Assembly: GCA_024233935.1 (NCBI GenBank) | Contig: JACKOY010000004.1 | Coordinates: 1 to 64,000, forward strand | From: Spirochaetales bacterium | GTDB lineage: Bacteria; Spirochaetota; Leptospiria; Leptospirales; Leptonemataceae | DNA: 64,000 nt | Direction of reading: 5' to 3' | Part shown: in pieces, positions 8,132 to 17,098 of the stretch | Layout of the letters: every line of letters begins with the position of its first letter | How positions within the stretch are numbered: the first letter of the stretch is position 1 | The notes under the pieces: model-generated | Databases searched by the model: none | What the model was told of the DNA's origin: nothing | Seen by the model: the letters and a program-made list of their open reading frames with translations, nothing else | Translations under genes and position numbers: made by a program

Positions 8132-9469
8132 ATGGGAACATCTAATACGGACAGTAGAGCCAAAGGCAACCGGCCGGCGGACGCAGTGCGAGACTTTCAG
8201 AGGAAGATATATCGAAAAGCCAAACAGGAACCGAAGTTTCGGTTCTATTCGTTGTATGACAAAATCTGCCGGGAGGACTTCCTGCGCGAAGCCTATAAAC
8301 GGGTACGTGCCAATCGGGGTTCACCGGGTGTTGATGGAATCTCCTTCGCCGATGTCGACGAAGGCGGGCTGGAGAGCTTTCTGCGTGAGATTCGCAAGAG
8401 TCTAATGGAAAAAAGCTACCGACCCGACCCGGTTCTGCGGGTAATGATCCCGAAGTCCGACGGCACGGAACGACCGCTCGGGATTCCGACAATACGGGAT
8501 CGCGTGGTACAGATGTCATGCAAGCTGGCAATAGAACCGATCTTCGAAGCGGATTTTGACGACGACTCTTTCGGATTTCGTCCGAAGCGGTCGGCCAAAG
8601 ACGCGGTAGGACGAATCAAAGAAAACCTGAAAGCGGGCCGTCACGAGGTGTATGACGCGGACTTGAGTAAATATTTCGACTCAATTCCTCATACCAAACT
8701 TCTAAAGACGGTTGGGCAGCGTATCAGCGATCAGAAAGTGCTTCATCTTCTGAAAATGTGGCTGAAAGCCCCGATAGAGGAAGGTGGCCGGATGAGTGGC
8801 GGTAAGAAGAATAAGAGAGGAACCCCCCAGGGCGGTGTGATCTCCCCTCTGCTTGCCAACATCTATCTGAATCTGATGGATCGCATGATTCGCAAGCGCC
8901 CGGAATTCAGGGACCTGAAAATGGTTCGTTACGCCGATGACTTTGTGCTGATGGGGCGCAAGATCAGTGCAGAAGCTCTGGACCGTCTGACGTGGCTGTT
9001 TAAGAAGATGGAGCTTTCGATCAATGAAAGCAAGACACATCTGGTAGATAGCCGGCGAAGTGGATTCGAGTTTCTGAGCTTTACGTTTCAGTACCATTGC
9101 AGTCGCCTAAAAGACCGTGAAGGACACTACTGGAACATCGCTCCTTCCGCGAAGGCTCAGAAGAGGTTGCGTGGAGAAATCAAAGCGCGCCTGATTAAGT
9201 GTCGTCAGAGAAACGTTAAGATCGGGATAGATCAGCTCAATCCGCTGCTGCGGGGTTGGCTCAATTACTTTACCATCCCGGGTGTTTCGTACACCAAATA
9301 CGCGCGTGGTAAAATAAGAATCTATCTTCGGGACCGCCTTTTTCGTCATCAAAAACGAAAGAGTCAGAGATACCGTATCGCTTACTGCCGTAAGACGTTC
9401 TCCCGATGGCTCGATGCCGGGCTAATCGATCCGGAGGCTTATGGTATCCCGGATACTGTGAAAACTTGA
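8132..9469 (+). CDS. ltrA: Group II intron-encoded reverse transcriptase/maturase
   Basis: 445 residues. Reverse-transcriptase motifs are in order: RANRGSPGVDGISF, RPLGIPTIRDRVVQ, FGFRPKRSAKDA, DLSKYFDSIPH, RGTPQGGVISPLLANIYL and the catalytic YADD at residues 267-270. The maturase (X) domain follows with the typical LNPLLRGWLNYF segment. The protein then ends without an HNH endonuclease domain. ATG 8132 is preferred over TTG 8129 because AAAGGAG lies about 13 bases upstream. The protein splices its own intron RNA and makes the cDNA for retrohoming. It looks intact, with no internal stop or frameshift. Confidence 0.95.
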   Translation: MGTSNTDSRAKGNRPADAVRDFQRKIYRKAKQEPKFRFYSLYDKICREDFLREAYKRVRANRGSPGVDGISFADVDEGGLESFLREIRKSLMEKSYRPDPVLRVMIPKSDGTERPLGIPTIRDRVVQMSCKLAIEPIFEADFDDDSFGFRPKRSAKDAVGRIKENLKAGRHEVYDADLSKYFDSIPHTKLLKTVGQRISDQKVLHLLKMWLKAPIEEGGRMSGGKKNKRGTPQGGVISPLLANIYLNLMDRMIRKRPEFRDLKMVRYADDFVLMGRKISAEALDRLTWLFKKMELSINESKTHLVDSRRSGFEFLSFTFQYHCSRLKDREGHYWNIAPSAKAQKRLRGEIKARLIKCRQRNVKIGIDQLNPLLRGWLNYFTIPGVSYTKYARGKIRIYLRDRLFRHQKRKSQRYRIAYCRKTFSRWLDAGLIDPEAYGIPDTVKT

Positions 9470-9485
9470 GATGAAAGTTGCAGGA

Positions 9486-9518
9486 AAGCCGTATGCGGGA
9501 AAACCGCACGTACGGTTT
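9486..9518 (+). ncRNA. Group II intron domain V
   Basis: A 33-base hairpin of the catalytic domain V consensus: AGCCGTATGCGG, a GAAA-type loop, then CCGCACGTACGGTTT. It contains the AGC triad and lies 17 bases after the maturase stop. The branch-point hairpin, domain VI, follows immediately (9519-9569, GGCCGG/CCGGCC stem). Confidence 0.9.
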
Positions 9519-9569
9519 GATGAGGGGGGCCGGTGAAACCGGTAACGGGGGAGCCGGCCTCTACTCTAC

Positions 9570-9710
9570 CGTCCCGCGGGTAGCACCGTTCGCCGCGACA
9601 GGACGTCGCGGAAGAAACATCCCCGAGCTCCGCGGAGCAGGAGTGCGAAGCGTAGCGAGGGCGCGGGGTTGCGAGGGGCCCGCGGTGGCCCCTCGCGTCT
9701 CCGCGGTCCT
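9570..9710. other. Short non-coding GC-rich stretch 3' of the intron
   Basis: No gene. The stretch has nested palindromes (GCCGCGACAGGACGTCGCGG near 9592, GCGAGGGGCCCGCGGTGGCCCCTCGC near 9672-9697, CTCCGCGGAGC). The second hairpin could end transcripts from either side, but no T-run follows it. Confidence 0.4.
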
Positions 9711-10550
9711 CTAGAACTCTTTGGAAGCGCGATCGAGAAAGGCTTTCTCTTTGCGGGAAAGGGAGTCCATGCCTTCGCGGGAGATCTTTTCGAGCAGGCG
9801 GTCGACTTCGTCTTTCATTTCGATGCGACGATTGATCTCTTCCTGTTTGCGGCGCAGCCGTTTCTTACGCTGCCTTTCGCGCAATCGGTCGAAGAGGCCC
9901 GGACTGCGTTTGCCGGGCTTGGAACCCTGGCGGGCATAATAAAACAGAAACAAAGCCGCCGAAAGCGCGCCGCCGCCGTACTGGATCACGTGTCCCCAGG
10001 CCCCTGCCAGAATCGCGAACAGGCCGCCGACGACAAACAACAACCCGATGACCCACTTCATGCGCATCGGAATAAAGAACATGAACAGGACCTGACGATC
10101 GGGCCAGAGCATTCCGTAGGCGGCCAGGATCGCGGCGGTGCCGGCGCTGGCGCCGGTGTAGAGGAAAGACCCGCCCGGAATCAAAGCCGCCAAAAAGCCC
10201 AAAGCCACGGCAGTCAGAATCGCGTAGAGATAGAACCGCAGGAAGTGCCGGCTGCCCCAGTTGCCTTCGAGTTCCGAGCCAAACCACCAGAGCATCAGAC
10301 ATTGAAACAGCGCGGTTATGAAACCGTTAAAGCCCGGCGGCATAATCAGGGCGTGTGTTAAGAGCTGCGCCGGATGAAAGGCGGCCCCGAAACTCAACGC
10401 ATGCTGCTGGAGGAAAACCGCAAAGTTCGGATAAAAAAAAGTGGTCGCCACGATTTGCAGCAGAAAAGCTGCAACGGTAAGGCCGATAAGACGCAGCACA
10501 ACGTCCGTTGCCGGCGGATAGCTGACCTGCCACTCGGACCGATACTGCAT
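9711..10550 (-). CDS. Rhomboid-family intramembrane serine protease
   Basis: A six-span membrane protein with a rhomboid core: GNW and R in the first loop (SELEGNWGSRHFLRF), the serine motif YTGASAG and the catalytic His in GAWGHVIQYGGG. Rhomboids cleave transmembrane segments of other proteins inside the membrane. The motif reads GASAG rather than the commoner GxSG plus small residue. A basic cytoplasmic tail of about 80 residues (RQRKKRLRRKQEE, predicted helical) follows the last span. I chose the internal start MQYRSEWQV at 10550; an ATG at 10610 would add 20 residues with no ribosome binding site. The gene is divergent from the penicillin-binding protein gene. Confidence 0.85.
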   Translation of the reverse strand: MQYRSEWQVSYPPATDVVLRLIGLTVAAFLLQIVATTFFYPNFAVFLQQHALSFGAAFHPAQLLTHALIMPPGFNGFITALFQCLMLWWFGSELEGNWGSRHFLRFYLYAILTAVALGFLAALIPGGSFLYTGASAGTAAILAAYGMLWPDRQVLFMFFIPMRMKWVIGLLFVVGGLFAILAGAWGHVIQYGGGALSAALFLFYYARQGSKPGKRSPGLFDRLRERQRKKRLRRKQEEINRRIEMKDEVDRLLEKISREGMDSLSRKEKAFLDRASKEF

Positions 10551-10618
10551 ACCCGTTACAGTTCCAGGCGCCCGATCGCTGGCAAGCAAGGTTTTGTGCG
10601 GCGCCCTCATCGAGGCAC

Positions 10619-13051
10619 ATGGACGACAGGCAAACGAAGATTCTGGGTTACGTGGAGCGCGTGGTCCTGGTGGGCCTCTTGCTTACGGCTCTGTTGGGTG
10701 GTCTGGTCTACGGTCTGGTGCTTTCCAGCGTGGCCAATCGCGACGAGATGGCGCTGCTGGCGAGCTATCGTCCTTCAACCCCCACCCGACTCTACGACCG
10801 CAACGGTGAGGTCTTCGCGGAACTCTATTTGCATCGCCAGGACCTGGTGCGGCTGGAAGACATACCACCCCACGTGGTGCAGGCTTTTCTGGCCGTGGAG
10901 GACGATAACTTCTTTCACCATTTCGGCCTGGACTTTGCCGGGATATTTCGGGCCGCCGTAAAGAACGTGCTGGCGGGGCGCATTGTGCAGGGCGGTTCCA
11001 CTTTAACCCAGCAGCTGGCCAAGCAGATCTATCAGAACGCTCAGGGTGGTTTGCGTGAACGCAGCTTCACCCAGAAGATCAAAGAAACCATACTGGCGAT
11101 TCAAATCGAAGAAGCGCTCACGAAAGAAGAGATCCTCGAAGTCTTCTTTAACGTGATCTATCTCGGGCACGGCTGCAAGGGCATCGCCTGTGCCGCCAGG
11201 CTCTACTTCGACAAACGGGTTCAGGATCTGACCCTCGCGGAAGCGGCCATGCTGGCCCGGTTGCCCAAATCGCCGCTGGGGTACTCGCCGTTCAAAGATC
11301 CGAACGCCTCCCGCGAACAGCATCTTTACGTACTCGAACGTATGGCCGAGCGGGGCTACGTGCAACCGGAGCGCGTCCAGGAAATCCACGACCAATTCTG
11401 GGATGCCTACTGGCCCCAGGTGATTGTGCAATCGCCCCAGACCAATACCTACACCCGCAAGCTGGACCTCGCTCCGTATTTTACGGACTACGTGCGCCAG
11501 ATCCTGGAGTCCGTTCCCGAGATCAGCCAGGAAGCGCTCTACACCCACGGCCTGAAAGTCTATACGACGCTCGATCTGCGTCACCAGCAGGTCGCCGAAC
11601 AAGAAATGAGCCGCATGCTGGAGCGCGCCAATCGCATCGGACGCATCTACGCACGGCAGGGCGGCCGGGGTGGCGTCGACTACGAACTCTTTTCCATCTA
11701 TCGTCAGCTGGGCATGATCGTTCCCGTGGGCTCTCCGATTATTCAGGCGTTGGACGCCCGGGGTGTTTTTCGCCGCGAAGCCGAAAGCGAGCTGGACGGC
11801 CTGCAGATTTTGGGCTACCTGAGCCCGGCCAATAACGAAACCGCCGCCTTCGACGAGTTTCGCAAGGACACGCATACCTATGCGGAGAATCTGCAGGTTC
11901 AGGGCGCGTTCGTAAGCATTGAGCCGCGCACCGGCTACATCACTTCGATGATTGGTGGCAACGAATTCTCGCCGCAGAATCAATTCAATCGCGCTCTGCG
12001 CGCGCGCCGACAACCCGGAAGTTCTTTCAAGATTTTCGTTTACGGCGGCGCGCTGGAAAGCCGTTATCTCAGCTCGACCACTCCGATCAACGACGCGCCC
12101 TTTTTCACGATCGCGCCCGACGGCAGTTCCTGGTCGCCCGGCAACTACGAGCAGGGCTTTGTTGGCCTGGTGCCCGCCCGGGAAGCGCTGGCCGCATCGC
12201 TCAATACCTGTTCGGTACAGGTCTACTTCAAGATCGGTCCCGAGCCCATCATTGATGTGGCTTCGCGGCTCTTGAAGGTCAGCAATCGCAATCGTTTCAA
12301 TCCCGACCCCGCTCTGGCGCTCGGCGCAAGCGAAGTCACGCCGATGGAAATGGCCACCGCGGTTTCCATTATTGCCAACGAAGGTCGAGACGTGCTGCCG
12401 TTCGCGGTGCGCTATGTGACCGATCAAAGCGGCAACATCCTCTACAACCAGGAAGAAGAGGTTCGCCGCACAATCTCCATCATGACCCGCGAAAATCACA
12501 TTCAGGTCATTGAACCCGGTCTGGCATTTATCCTGCGCGACATGATGAAGGGCGTCGCCGACTTCGGAACGGCGCGGCACGGCATGCGCAACGAGAGCGG
12601 CTTTATGGGGGAGGCCGCGGCCAAGACGGGCACGACATCGAACTGGTCAGACGCCTGGATCGTGGGTTTTAATCCCGAGTATGCGCTTGCCGTTTGGTTT
12701 GGTTTCGACAAGTCCAGCGTCACTCTGGGCCCCGGCCAGGCCGGTGGAACGATCGCGTCACCGGTCATGGGTTCTTTCTATCGGCGCATTTATGAAGGAC
12801 GTCCGTACCCACGTTTTCAGGACCTGAACAACCCGCCGCCCGACGTGGTGCCCGGCACCTGTGGCGGCTGGGCGATGGGTCCGCGCACAATCAACGGCAC
12901 CACCATCAATCCGCCGACGGATTCTAATTGCGGCGGTCAGCGCATCTATGACCAGCGGCGCCTCTTAATGGAAGAACTCGGCATCACTCCCGAAGAGATC
13001 GGCGAAGAGGGCAACGTGCGTAGCCTGCGTTTCCGCACGAATCAGGACTGA
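10619..13051 (+). CDS. Class A penicillin-binding protein (PBP1A type), glycosyltransferase/transpeptidase
   Basis: 810 residues. It has a short cytoplasmic tail, one transmembrane anchor (residues about 15-38) and a GT51 glycosyltransferase domain with the catalytic Glu in VEDDNFFHHFG (Glu94) and the GGSTLTQQLAKQ motif. The transpeptidase domain has SSFK (Ser468-Lys471), SLN (527-529) and KTG (669-671). It polymerises lipid II into glycan strands and cross-links them in the periplasm. Length and motif order are normal for PBP1A/1C-like enzymes. It is followed 61 bp later by the S1-domain gene with its own ribosome binding site. Confidence 0.95.
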   Translation: MDDRQTKILGYVERVVLVGLLLTALLGGLVYGLVLSSVANRDEMALLASYRPSTPTRLYDRNGEVFAELYLHRQDLVRLEDIPPHVVQAFLAVEDDNFFHHFGLDFAGIFRAAVKNVLAGRIVQGGSTLTQQLAKQIYQNAQGGLRERSFTQKIKETILAIQIEEALTKEEILEVFFNVIYLGHGCKGIACAARLYFDKRVQDLTLAEAAMLARLPKSPLGYSPFKDPNASREQHLYVLERMAERGYVQPERVQEIHDQFWDAYWPQVIVQSPQTNTYTRKLDLAPYFTDYVRQILESVPEISQEALYTHGLKVYTTLDLRHQQVAEQEMSRMLERANRIGRIYARQGGRGGVDYELFSIYRQLGMIVPVGSPIIQALDARGVFRREAESELDGLQILGYLSPANNETAAFDEFRKDTHTYAENLQVQGAFVSIEPRTGYITSMIGGNEFSPQNQFNRALRARRQPGSSFKIFVYGGALESRYLSSTTPINDAPFFTIAPDGSSWSPGNYEQGFVGLVPAREALAASLNTCSVQVYFKIGPEPIIDVASRLLKVSNRNRFNPDPALALGASEVTPMEMATAVSIIANEGRDVLPFAVRYVTDQSGNILYNQEEEVRRTISIMTRENHIQVIEPGLAFILRDMMKGVADFGTARHGMRNESGFMGEAAAKTGTTSNWSDAWIVGFNPEYALAVWFGFDKSSVTLGPGQAGGTIASPVMGSFYRRIYEGRPYPRFQDLNNPPPDVVPGTCGGWAMGPRTINGTTINPPTDSNCGGQRIYDQRRLLMEELGITPEEIGEEGNVRSLRFRTNQD

Positions 13052-13112
13052 TCGACAGCCGGGTGGCCCATCGGAATTATGGCGAAATCCGCCAGTTGCA
13101 GGAGACCAGTAA

Positions 13113-14273
13113 GTGAAGAGCAAACAAATTGGAAAGGATCGTGCCGGGGACAATGAGTTCTCGCGCATGCTTGAAGAAAACCTGGAAAGCCTGCAGAATC
13201 TGGAACCGGGCACACCGGTCAGCCTCAGCGTAACCAACAACCGCGATAAGAATTACGTGTTCGTAAAGAGCGAATACGGGCCGGGCGTGATCGATCGGGC
13301 GGAGTTGGTGGACGCCGACGATAACGTCGAGGTCACTCAGGGTGAACGCCTGACGGCGTTCTATCGCGAAACCGTGAACGGTGAAATCGTTTTTACGACC
13401 GTACCTTCGGGCCAACACCGCCAGGCCATCGTACAGTCCGCCCTGCAGGGGCGCATACCGATTCGCGGCCGCATCGCGCGCAAGATCAAAGGTGGTTTTG
13501 AAATTCAGATGGGCGACGTGACCGCTTTTTGTCCGCAGTCACAGATGGACGATCCGGAACTGCGCGGCGCGCAACTGTACCTGATTACCGAGGCGGAAGG
13601 CAAACGCGTCATTGCATCCCGTCGCGCCTATCGCGACTGGCTGCGCGAAATTCAAAAAGAACGGTATCGGGAAACTCTGCACGAAGGGGACGTCGTCACC
13701 GGGCAGATCGTATCGCTGCAGGATTTCGGCGCTTTTCTGGATCTTGGCGGATTGGAGTGCCTCATCCCCATTTCCGAGCTGGCCTACAATCGCATTCGCC
13801 ATCCTTCCGAGGTCGTGCGTCAGGGCGAGACCGTGCGGGCCCGGGTGCTTTCGATCGACTGGAAAGAAGACCGCATCACGCTTTCGCGCCGGGCGCTTCT
13901 GGACAATCCCTGGCAGGGTGCGCTGCCCTTCTCAGAAGGGGACATTGTTGAAGGGCGCGTCGAGAGCCTCAAGCCTTTCGGTCTTTTCGTTCGCATCACC
14001 GATAACTTCACCGGGCTTGTGCCCATCTCCGAAACTGATGTGCCGCGTGGCGGCCGACTGGAAGACCACTACCAGCGTGGAAAGCGCATCCGGGTCATGA
14101 TTCAAAATATCGAACGCGGCCGGCAGCGCATTCGCCTGTCTATTCGCCAGGTGGTCGATGCTGACACGCGCAAAGAATATGAGTCGTACATGAGCACCCA
14201 GGAAAAGCCAGCCGAGGAGATTTCCAGTTTTGGCAAGCAGTTGCTCGCATCGCTCAACAAGCCTTCGAATTAG
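13113..14273 (+). CDS. S1-domain RNA-binding protein (S1-like, four domains)
   Basis: 386 residues starting at GTG 13113, with AGGAG nine bases upstream. Four S1 (OB-fold) domains can be traced at about residues 30-100 (divergent), 111-170, 190-260 and 277-350; the last two are canonical (GQIVSLQDFGAFLDLGG, GRVESLKPFGLFVRI). This is shorter than typical six-domain ribosomal protein S1, so it may serve as the organism's S1 or as an S1-like regulator of translation. It acts in the cytoplasm on mRNA or ribosomes. The following esterase gene overlaps its 3' end by 44 bp. Confidence 0.85.
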   Translation: MKSKQIGKDRAGDNEFSRMLEENLESLQNLEPGTPVSLSVTNNRDKNYVFVKSEYGPGVIDRAELVDADDNVEVTQGERLTAFYRETVNGEIVFTTVPSGQHRQAIVQSALQGRIPIRGRIARKIKGGFEIQMGDVTAFCPQSQMDDPELRGAQLYLITEAEGKRVIASRRAYRDWLREIQKERYRETLHEGDVVTGQIVSLQDFGAFLDLGGLECLIPISELAYNRIRHPSEVVRQGETVRARVLSIDWKEDRITLSRRALLDNPWQGALPFSEGDIVEGRVESLKPFGLFVRITDNFTGLVPISETDVPRGGRLEDHYQRGKRIRVMIQNIERGRQRIRLSIRQVVDADTRKEYESYMSTQEKPAEEISSFGKQLLASLNKPSN

Positions 14274-15186
14274 TCTGATTGCGGCGCTCGCCCTTTGTTT
14301 CACCGGCGGCTGCCGTTCCAGTTTTCCGGAGCTCGGTCCCGCATACCAGCCCGGGCAAACCTACGAATTAGGCATGGATGTTTCCGGGCGTGAGCGTCTG
14401 GCCTTAATCCACATGCCCGCGCGGGTTCGGGGCGCCTCGCAACCCCTGGTCGTCATGTTACACGGCGGCGGTGGGAACGGAGCCCAGTTCATGGAATCAA
14501 GCGGCTTCGTAGAGTATGCCGACGAATTCGGCCTGATCGCGGCCTTTCCGTACGGCACCGGACCCTTTGAAAAAAGCCTCCTGACCTGGAACGCGGGGAA
14601 TTGCTGCGGTCGTGCCCTGGATGAAGGCGTAGACGATGTGGCTTTCATTCGTGCGCTTGTGCAAACTCTGGTTGATTCGTACGGAGTCGATCCCCGGCGG
14701 GTCTATGCGGCCGGTATTTCTAACGGCGCAATGATGAGCTATCGACTGGCCTGCGATGCTTCCGATGTTTTTCGCGGCATCGCTCCCGTGGCGGGCGCAC
14801 TGAACCTGAGTCCCTGTCGCGCGCTAACTCCCGTTTCTCTGATGGCGATACACGGCACGGCGGATCGTCATGTATTGTACGATGGCGGAGCTCCAGAGGT
14901 CCGCGCTGACCGCAGGCATGATCGCGTGGACACCTCTGTTTCCGAATCCGTGGGCTTCTGGGTCGACCGAAACGCTTGCAGCGCGAATGCGCGGGTGAGC
15001 GTGCAGGGCACGGTCCGTCATGATATTTATGCGAACTGTCGAGAGGGGCGCACCGTCGAACTGTTCACGATCGATGGTGGAACGCATTCCTGGCCCGGAG
15101 GCACACGCGGCTGGATCGGCGGCGACGAACCGAGTCAGGCGATCTCGGCTTCGCGTTTGATCGCCGAATTTGCGAGCCGTCCTTGA
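14230..15186 (+). CDS. PHB-depolymerase/LpqC-type esterase lipoprotein
   Basis: 318 residues. A signal peptide ends in a lipobox (ALCFTGGC, Cys about residue 28), so the enzyme is probably lipid-anchored. The alpha/beta-hydrolase fold is shown by the oxyanion motif HGGGGNGAQFM, the nucleophile elbow AGISNGAMM (GxSxG) and the C-terminal catalytic His in GGTHSWPGG. The family hydrolyses short polyester or feruloyl/acetyl esters outside the cytoplasm; the substrate here is unknown. The start codon is TTG 14230 inside the S1 gene. The next gene's TTG overlaps its stop. Confidence 0.85.
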   Translation: MASSCSHRSTSLRISLIAALALCFTGGCRSSFPELGPAYQPGQTYELGMDVSGRERLALIHMPARVRGASQPLVVMLHGGGGNGAQFMESSGFVEYADEFGLIAAFPYGTGPFEKSLLTWNAGNCCGRALDEGVDDVAFIRALVQTLVDSYGVDPRRVYAAGISNGAMMSYRLACDASDVFRGIAPVAGALNLSPCRALTPVSLMAIHGTADRHVLYDGGAPEVRADRRHDRVDTSVSESVGFWVDRNACSANARVSVQGTVRHDIYANCREGRTVELFTIDGGTHSWPGGTRGWIGGDEPSQAISASRLIAEFASRP

Positions 15187-15887
15187 TCCAGAAGCGGAGT
15201 GCCCGTTTGCAGCGCCTTGATGTTCTATACTGTGCCTGCGTGGGCCTGACCGGACTCTTCTCCTCTGCAGTCTCTGTATTTGTCCTGCTCACAAACCCGG
15301 CGGGGCTTTGGTTTGTGCTTCCGGCCTGGTTGATCTTCGCTGTGCTACTCTGGCTGCCGTACGGCTTGCTTCGCCGCCGGCTCTGGGCGGCGTTCATTTT
15401 CGCACCCCTGCACCTGCTATTCCTGGTGTATCACATGCACTGGATTTATTCGGGCGCCTTCGACCAGAGAGCGGTCGGCCGGCATTCCCAACCCGGCGAC
15501 GCGATAGAGGTGCTTGCGTCCAGCCTGCCGGCCGAGGCGACGCTGACTTCCGAAATCCAGATGCGCGACCTGACTGTACGAAGTTATCGGGCTTCGTCGG
15601 TGGCCTATCCCTTCGTCGTGGGCCTGGGGCCCCACGGCGCCGTGCTCTGGGTGTTGCATCTGTCTGAACCGTCCCCGCGACGCGCACATTGTCTTGATGC
15701 AGAATCGGAGATTGTTTTTCAATCTGGCTCTCAGACCGACTGGACTTTCTGTCGCTCCGCCCGCTTTCAGCTGGCCACGCGTTATGGAGAATGCCGGGCA
15801 GTTCTGTACGATTGCCTGCATTATACTTACGCGAAGCTCCGTTTCATCGTTCCGTCCGTAACGGAGTTTCCTCACTTTTCGGATTGA
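15183..15887 (+). CDS. Membrane protein of unknown function
   Basis: 234 residues. Three hydrophobic segments occupy the first 90 residues (LTGLFSSAVSVFVLL, LWFVLPAWLIFAVLLWL, LWAAFIFAPLHLLFLVYHM). A soluble domain with several cysteines follows (AHC, FC, ECRAVLYDC). It is coupled to the esterase gene by a 4-base TTGA overlap and may form an operon with it and the S1 gene. No family recognised. Confidence 0.6.
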   Translation: MIQKRSARLQRLDVLYCACVGLTGLFSSAVSVFVLLTNPAGLWFVLPAWLIFAVLLWLPYGLLRRRLWAAFIFAPLHLLFLVYHMHWIYSGAFDQRAVGRHSQPGDAIEVLASSLPAEATLTSEIQMRDLTVRSYRASSVAYPFVVGLGPHGAVLWVLHLSEPSPRRAHCLDAESEIVFQSGSQTDWTFCRSARFQLATRYGECRAVLYDCLHYTYAKLRFIVPSVTEFPHFSD

Positions 15888-15893
15888 GCGCGT

Positions 15894-16403
15894 CTACCGT
15901 GACGGGTTGCTCTCCGTCCCGCACGCCGGAAACAGATTACCGGCGTTGTGCTCTGGCCGGGTCGCGTTTCGGTGAGAGTCCGTAGTTGCTTCGCGAAGGG
16001 CCGCCTGGACCGGAGTCGGATCATGAAAGGCGACTCGTTCCACAGCAACTCCTTGTTCGAAGCGAAAGCGATCAATGTTCGGCCATTCAAAATGCCCGGT
16101 ACTGAGTTCTGTGCTGAAAGTCATGTCGACGAATAGCAGGTCGCGCGAGGCGCTCCACGCGTTCACCCGTGCGTGCAGGCGCGGGAGCGCTCGAAAGCTG
16201 AGACGAAACACTCGCCGGGCCGCATCCCGCCCCCGCGCGGCCGGCAGTCCAGGCGCGCTCAGCTGAACCGACGGACTCAGCAATCGCAGCATGTTTTCGA
16301 GCTCGTCCTGGCCCTTCCGCCAGACCTGTTCGAAGCGCCGCACCCATTCGGCCATCGCCCCACGCTCGACCGTATCGGTATTGAGAACCACGCTATCGTT
16401 CAT
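15894..16403 (-). CDS. SnoaL/NTF2-like protein
   Basis: 169 residues. The pattern WVRRFEQVWRKGQDELENMLRLLSPSVQLSAPG followed by a central 'RxVFRLSFRALPRLHARVNAW' helix-strand and FVDMTFS is that of SnoaL-like polyketide cyclase/NTF2 cone folds, which bind small hydrophobic molecules. The catalytic identity cannot be told. It lies 23 bp downstream of the thioesterase gene on the same strand, so the two are probably co-transcribed under the divergent TetR regulator. Confidence 0.7.
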   Translation of the reverse strand: MNDSVVLNTDTVERGAMAEWVRRFEQVWRKGQDELENMLRLLSPSVQLSAPGLPAARGRDAARRVFRLSFRALPRLHARVNAWSASRDLLFVDMTFSTELSTGHFEWPNIDRFRFEQGVAVERVAFHDPTPVQAALREATTDSHRNATRPEHNAGNLFPACGTESNPSR

Positions 16404-16426
16404 GGTCTTGCTCCACTTTGCGGATT

Positions 16427-16948
16427 TCAGGCCGCGACGCCGCGCTTGAGCTTTTTGATCCGGTCGCGGCCGCCGTCGAGTATGAACTCGGGCTCCATCT
16501 GCAGGCTTGCAAAAAGCTCCATCAAGTCGGCTTCGTGGCGCGTTGGTCGGCCCGCCTTGAGATCAATGTAGGTGAACTCAACCCAGGACGTTGCGTGCAG
16601 ACGGTTCTGTTCCGGATTGGCCATAACACCCTCCATTACGATCGAACTAGCGGAGAAGTTCAGCAGGCGGGTCTGGATGCGCACTTCCTGGTTGAAACGA
16701 ACCGGCCAGAGGTATGTAACCGTGCTGGTTCGAACAACCCAGCCCCGCTCCCGAAATCGTTCCGAGTAGATATCCAGTTGGTAGTGCTCGCGCAGATGCT
16801 GTTCACGGGCATTGATGAAATAATCCAGATAGCGTGAGTTGTTCAGGTGCCCGTACGGGTCACAATCCTGAAAGCGGATGCGCACCAGACTCGCGGGCGC
16901 CCGGTCGAGTTTGCTGCTGTTCTGATCGCCTGTGTTGATGCTATTCAT
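16427..16948 (-). CDS. Acyl-CoA thioesterase, YbgC/4HBT hotdog family
   Basis: 173 residues with the hotdog-fold signature VRIRFQDCDPYGHLNNSRYLDY, in which the Asp (DCDPYGHLN) is the catalytic residue of the 4-hydroxybenzoyl-CoA thioesterase class. Members hydrolyse acyl-CoA to free acid and CoA in the cytoplasm. It is transcribed divergently from a TetR regulator across a 150-bp gap holding two palindromic operators, so it is very likely repressed by that regulator. Confidence 0.88.
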   Translation of the reverse strand: MNSINTGDQNSSKLDRAPASLVRIRFQDCDPYGHLNNSRYLDYFINAREQHLREHYQLDIYSERFRERGWVVRTSTVTYLWPVRFNQEVRIQTRLLNFSASSIVMEGVMANPEQNRLHATSWVEFTYIDLKAGRPTRHEADLMELFASLQMEPEFILDGGRDRIKKLKRGVAA

Positions 16949-16996
16949 GATAAGCCTCCGAAAAGGGCTTGCCTGCGCCCGGCTCTGGTATATACT

Positions 16997-17039
16997 TACC
17001 GGTCAGTAGCCACGACAATAATAACCTTACCGACCGGTA
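16997..17039. promoter_or_regulatory. Pair of TetR-type operators between thioesterase and TetR genes
   Basis: Two copies of the dyad TACCG-N2-C(A/G)GTA: TACCGGTCAGTA at 16997-17008 and TACCGACCGGTA at 17028-17039. Their starts are 31 bp apart, three helical turns, so two dimers would sit on the same face. They lie between the divergent start codons, the usual place for autoregulated TetR sites. Confidence 0.75.
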
Positions 17040-17098
17040 GGATTTGCAAGCATTTTTTAAGCCGCGGCCGGGTTTTTTGAGCACGCGGGGGCGGGACC

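Larger units (their letters stand above)
7661..9569 (+). mobile_element. Group II intron, apparently full length
   Basis: The element has a 5' end of the GTGTG type at about 7661, followed by a domain I-like leader (CCCAGCGGGTGAAAGACCCG), a reverse-transcriptase frame, domain V at 9486-9518 and a domain VI hairpin ending in CTACTCTAC at 9569. The boundaries are inferred from these consensus ends, not from an empty-site comparison. The maturase lacks an endonuclease domain, so mobility would use nicked or replicating DNA targets. The intron lies antisense to the regulator remnant and next to palindrome-rich DNA, in keeping with the terminator or hairpin preference of some bacterial intron classes. 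Confidence 0.85.

Noticed and set aside
11003..12580. 525-codon minus-strand open frame
   Set aside because: It lies wholly opposite the penicillin-binding protein gene, which has complete motifs; the antisense frame has no family-like features and is a by-product of GC-rich codon use.
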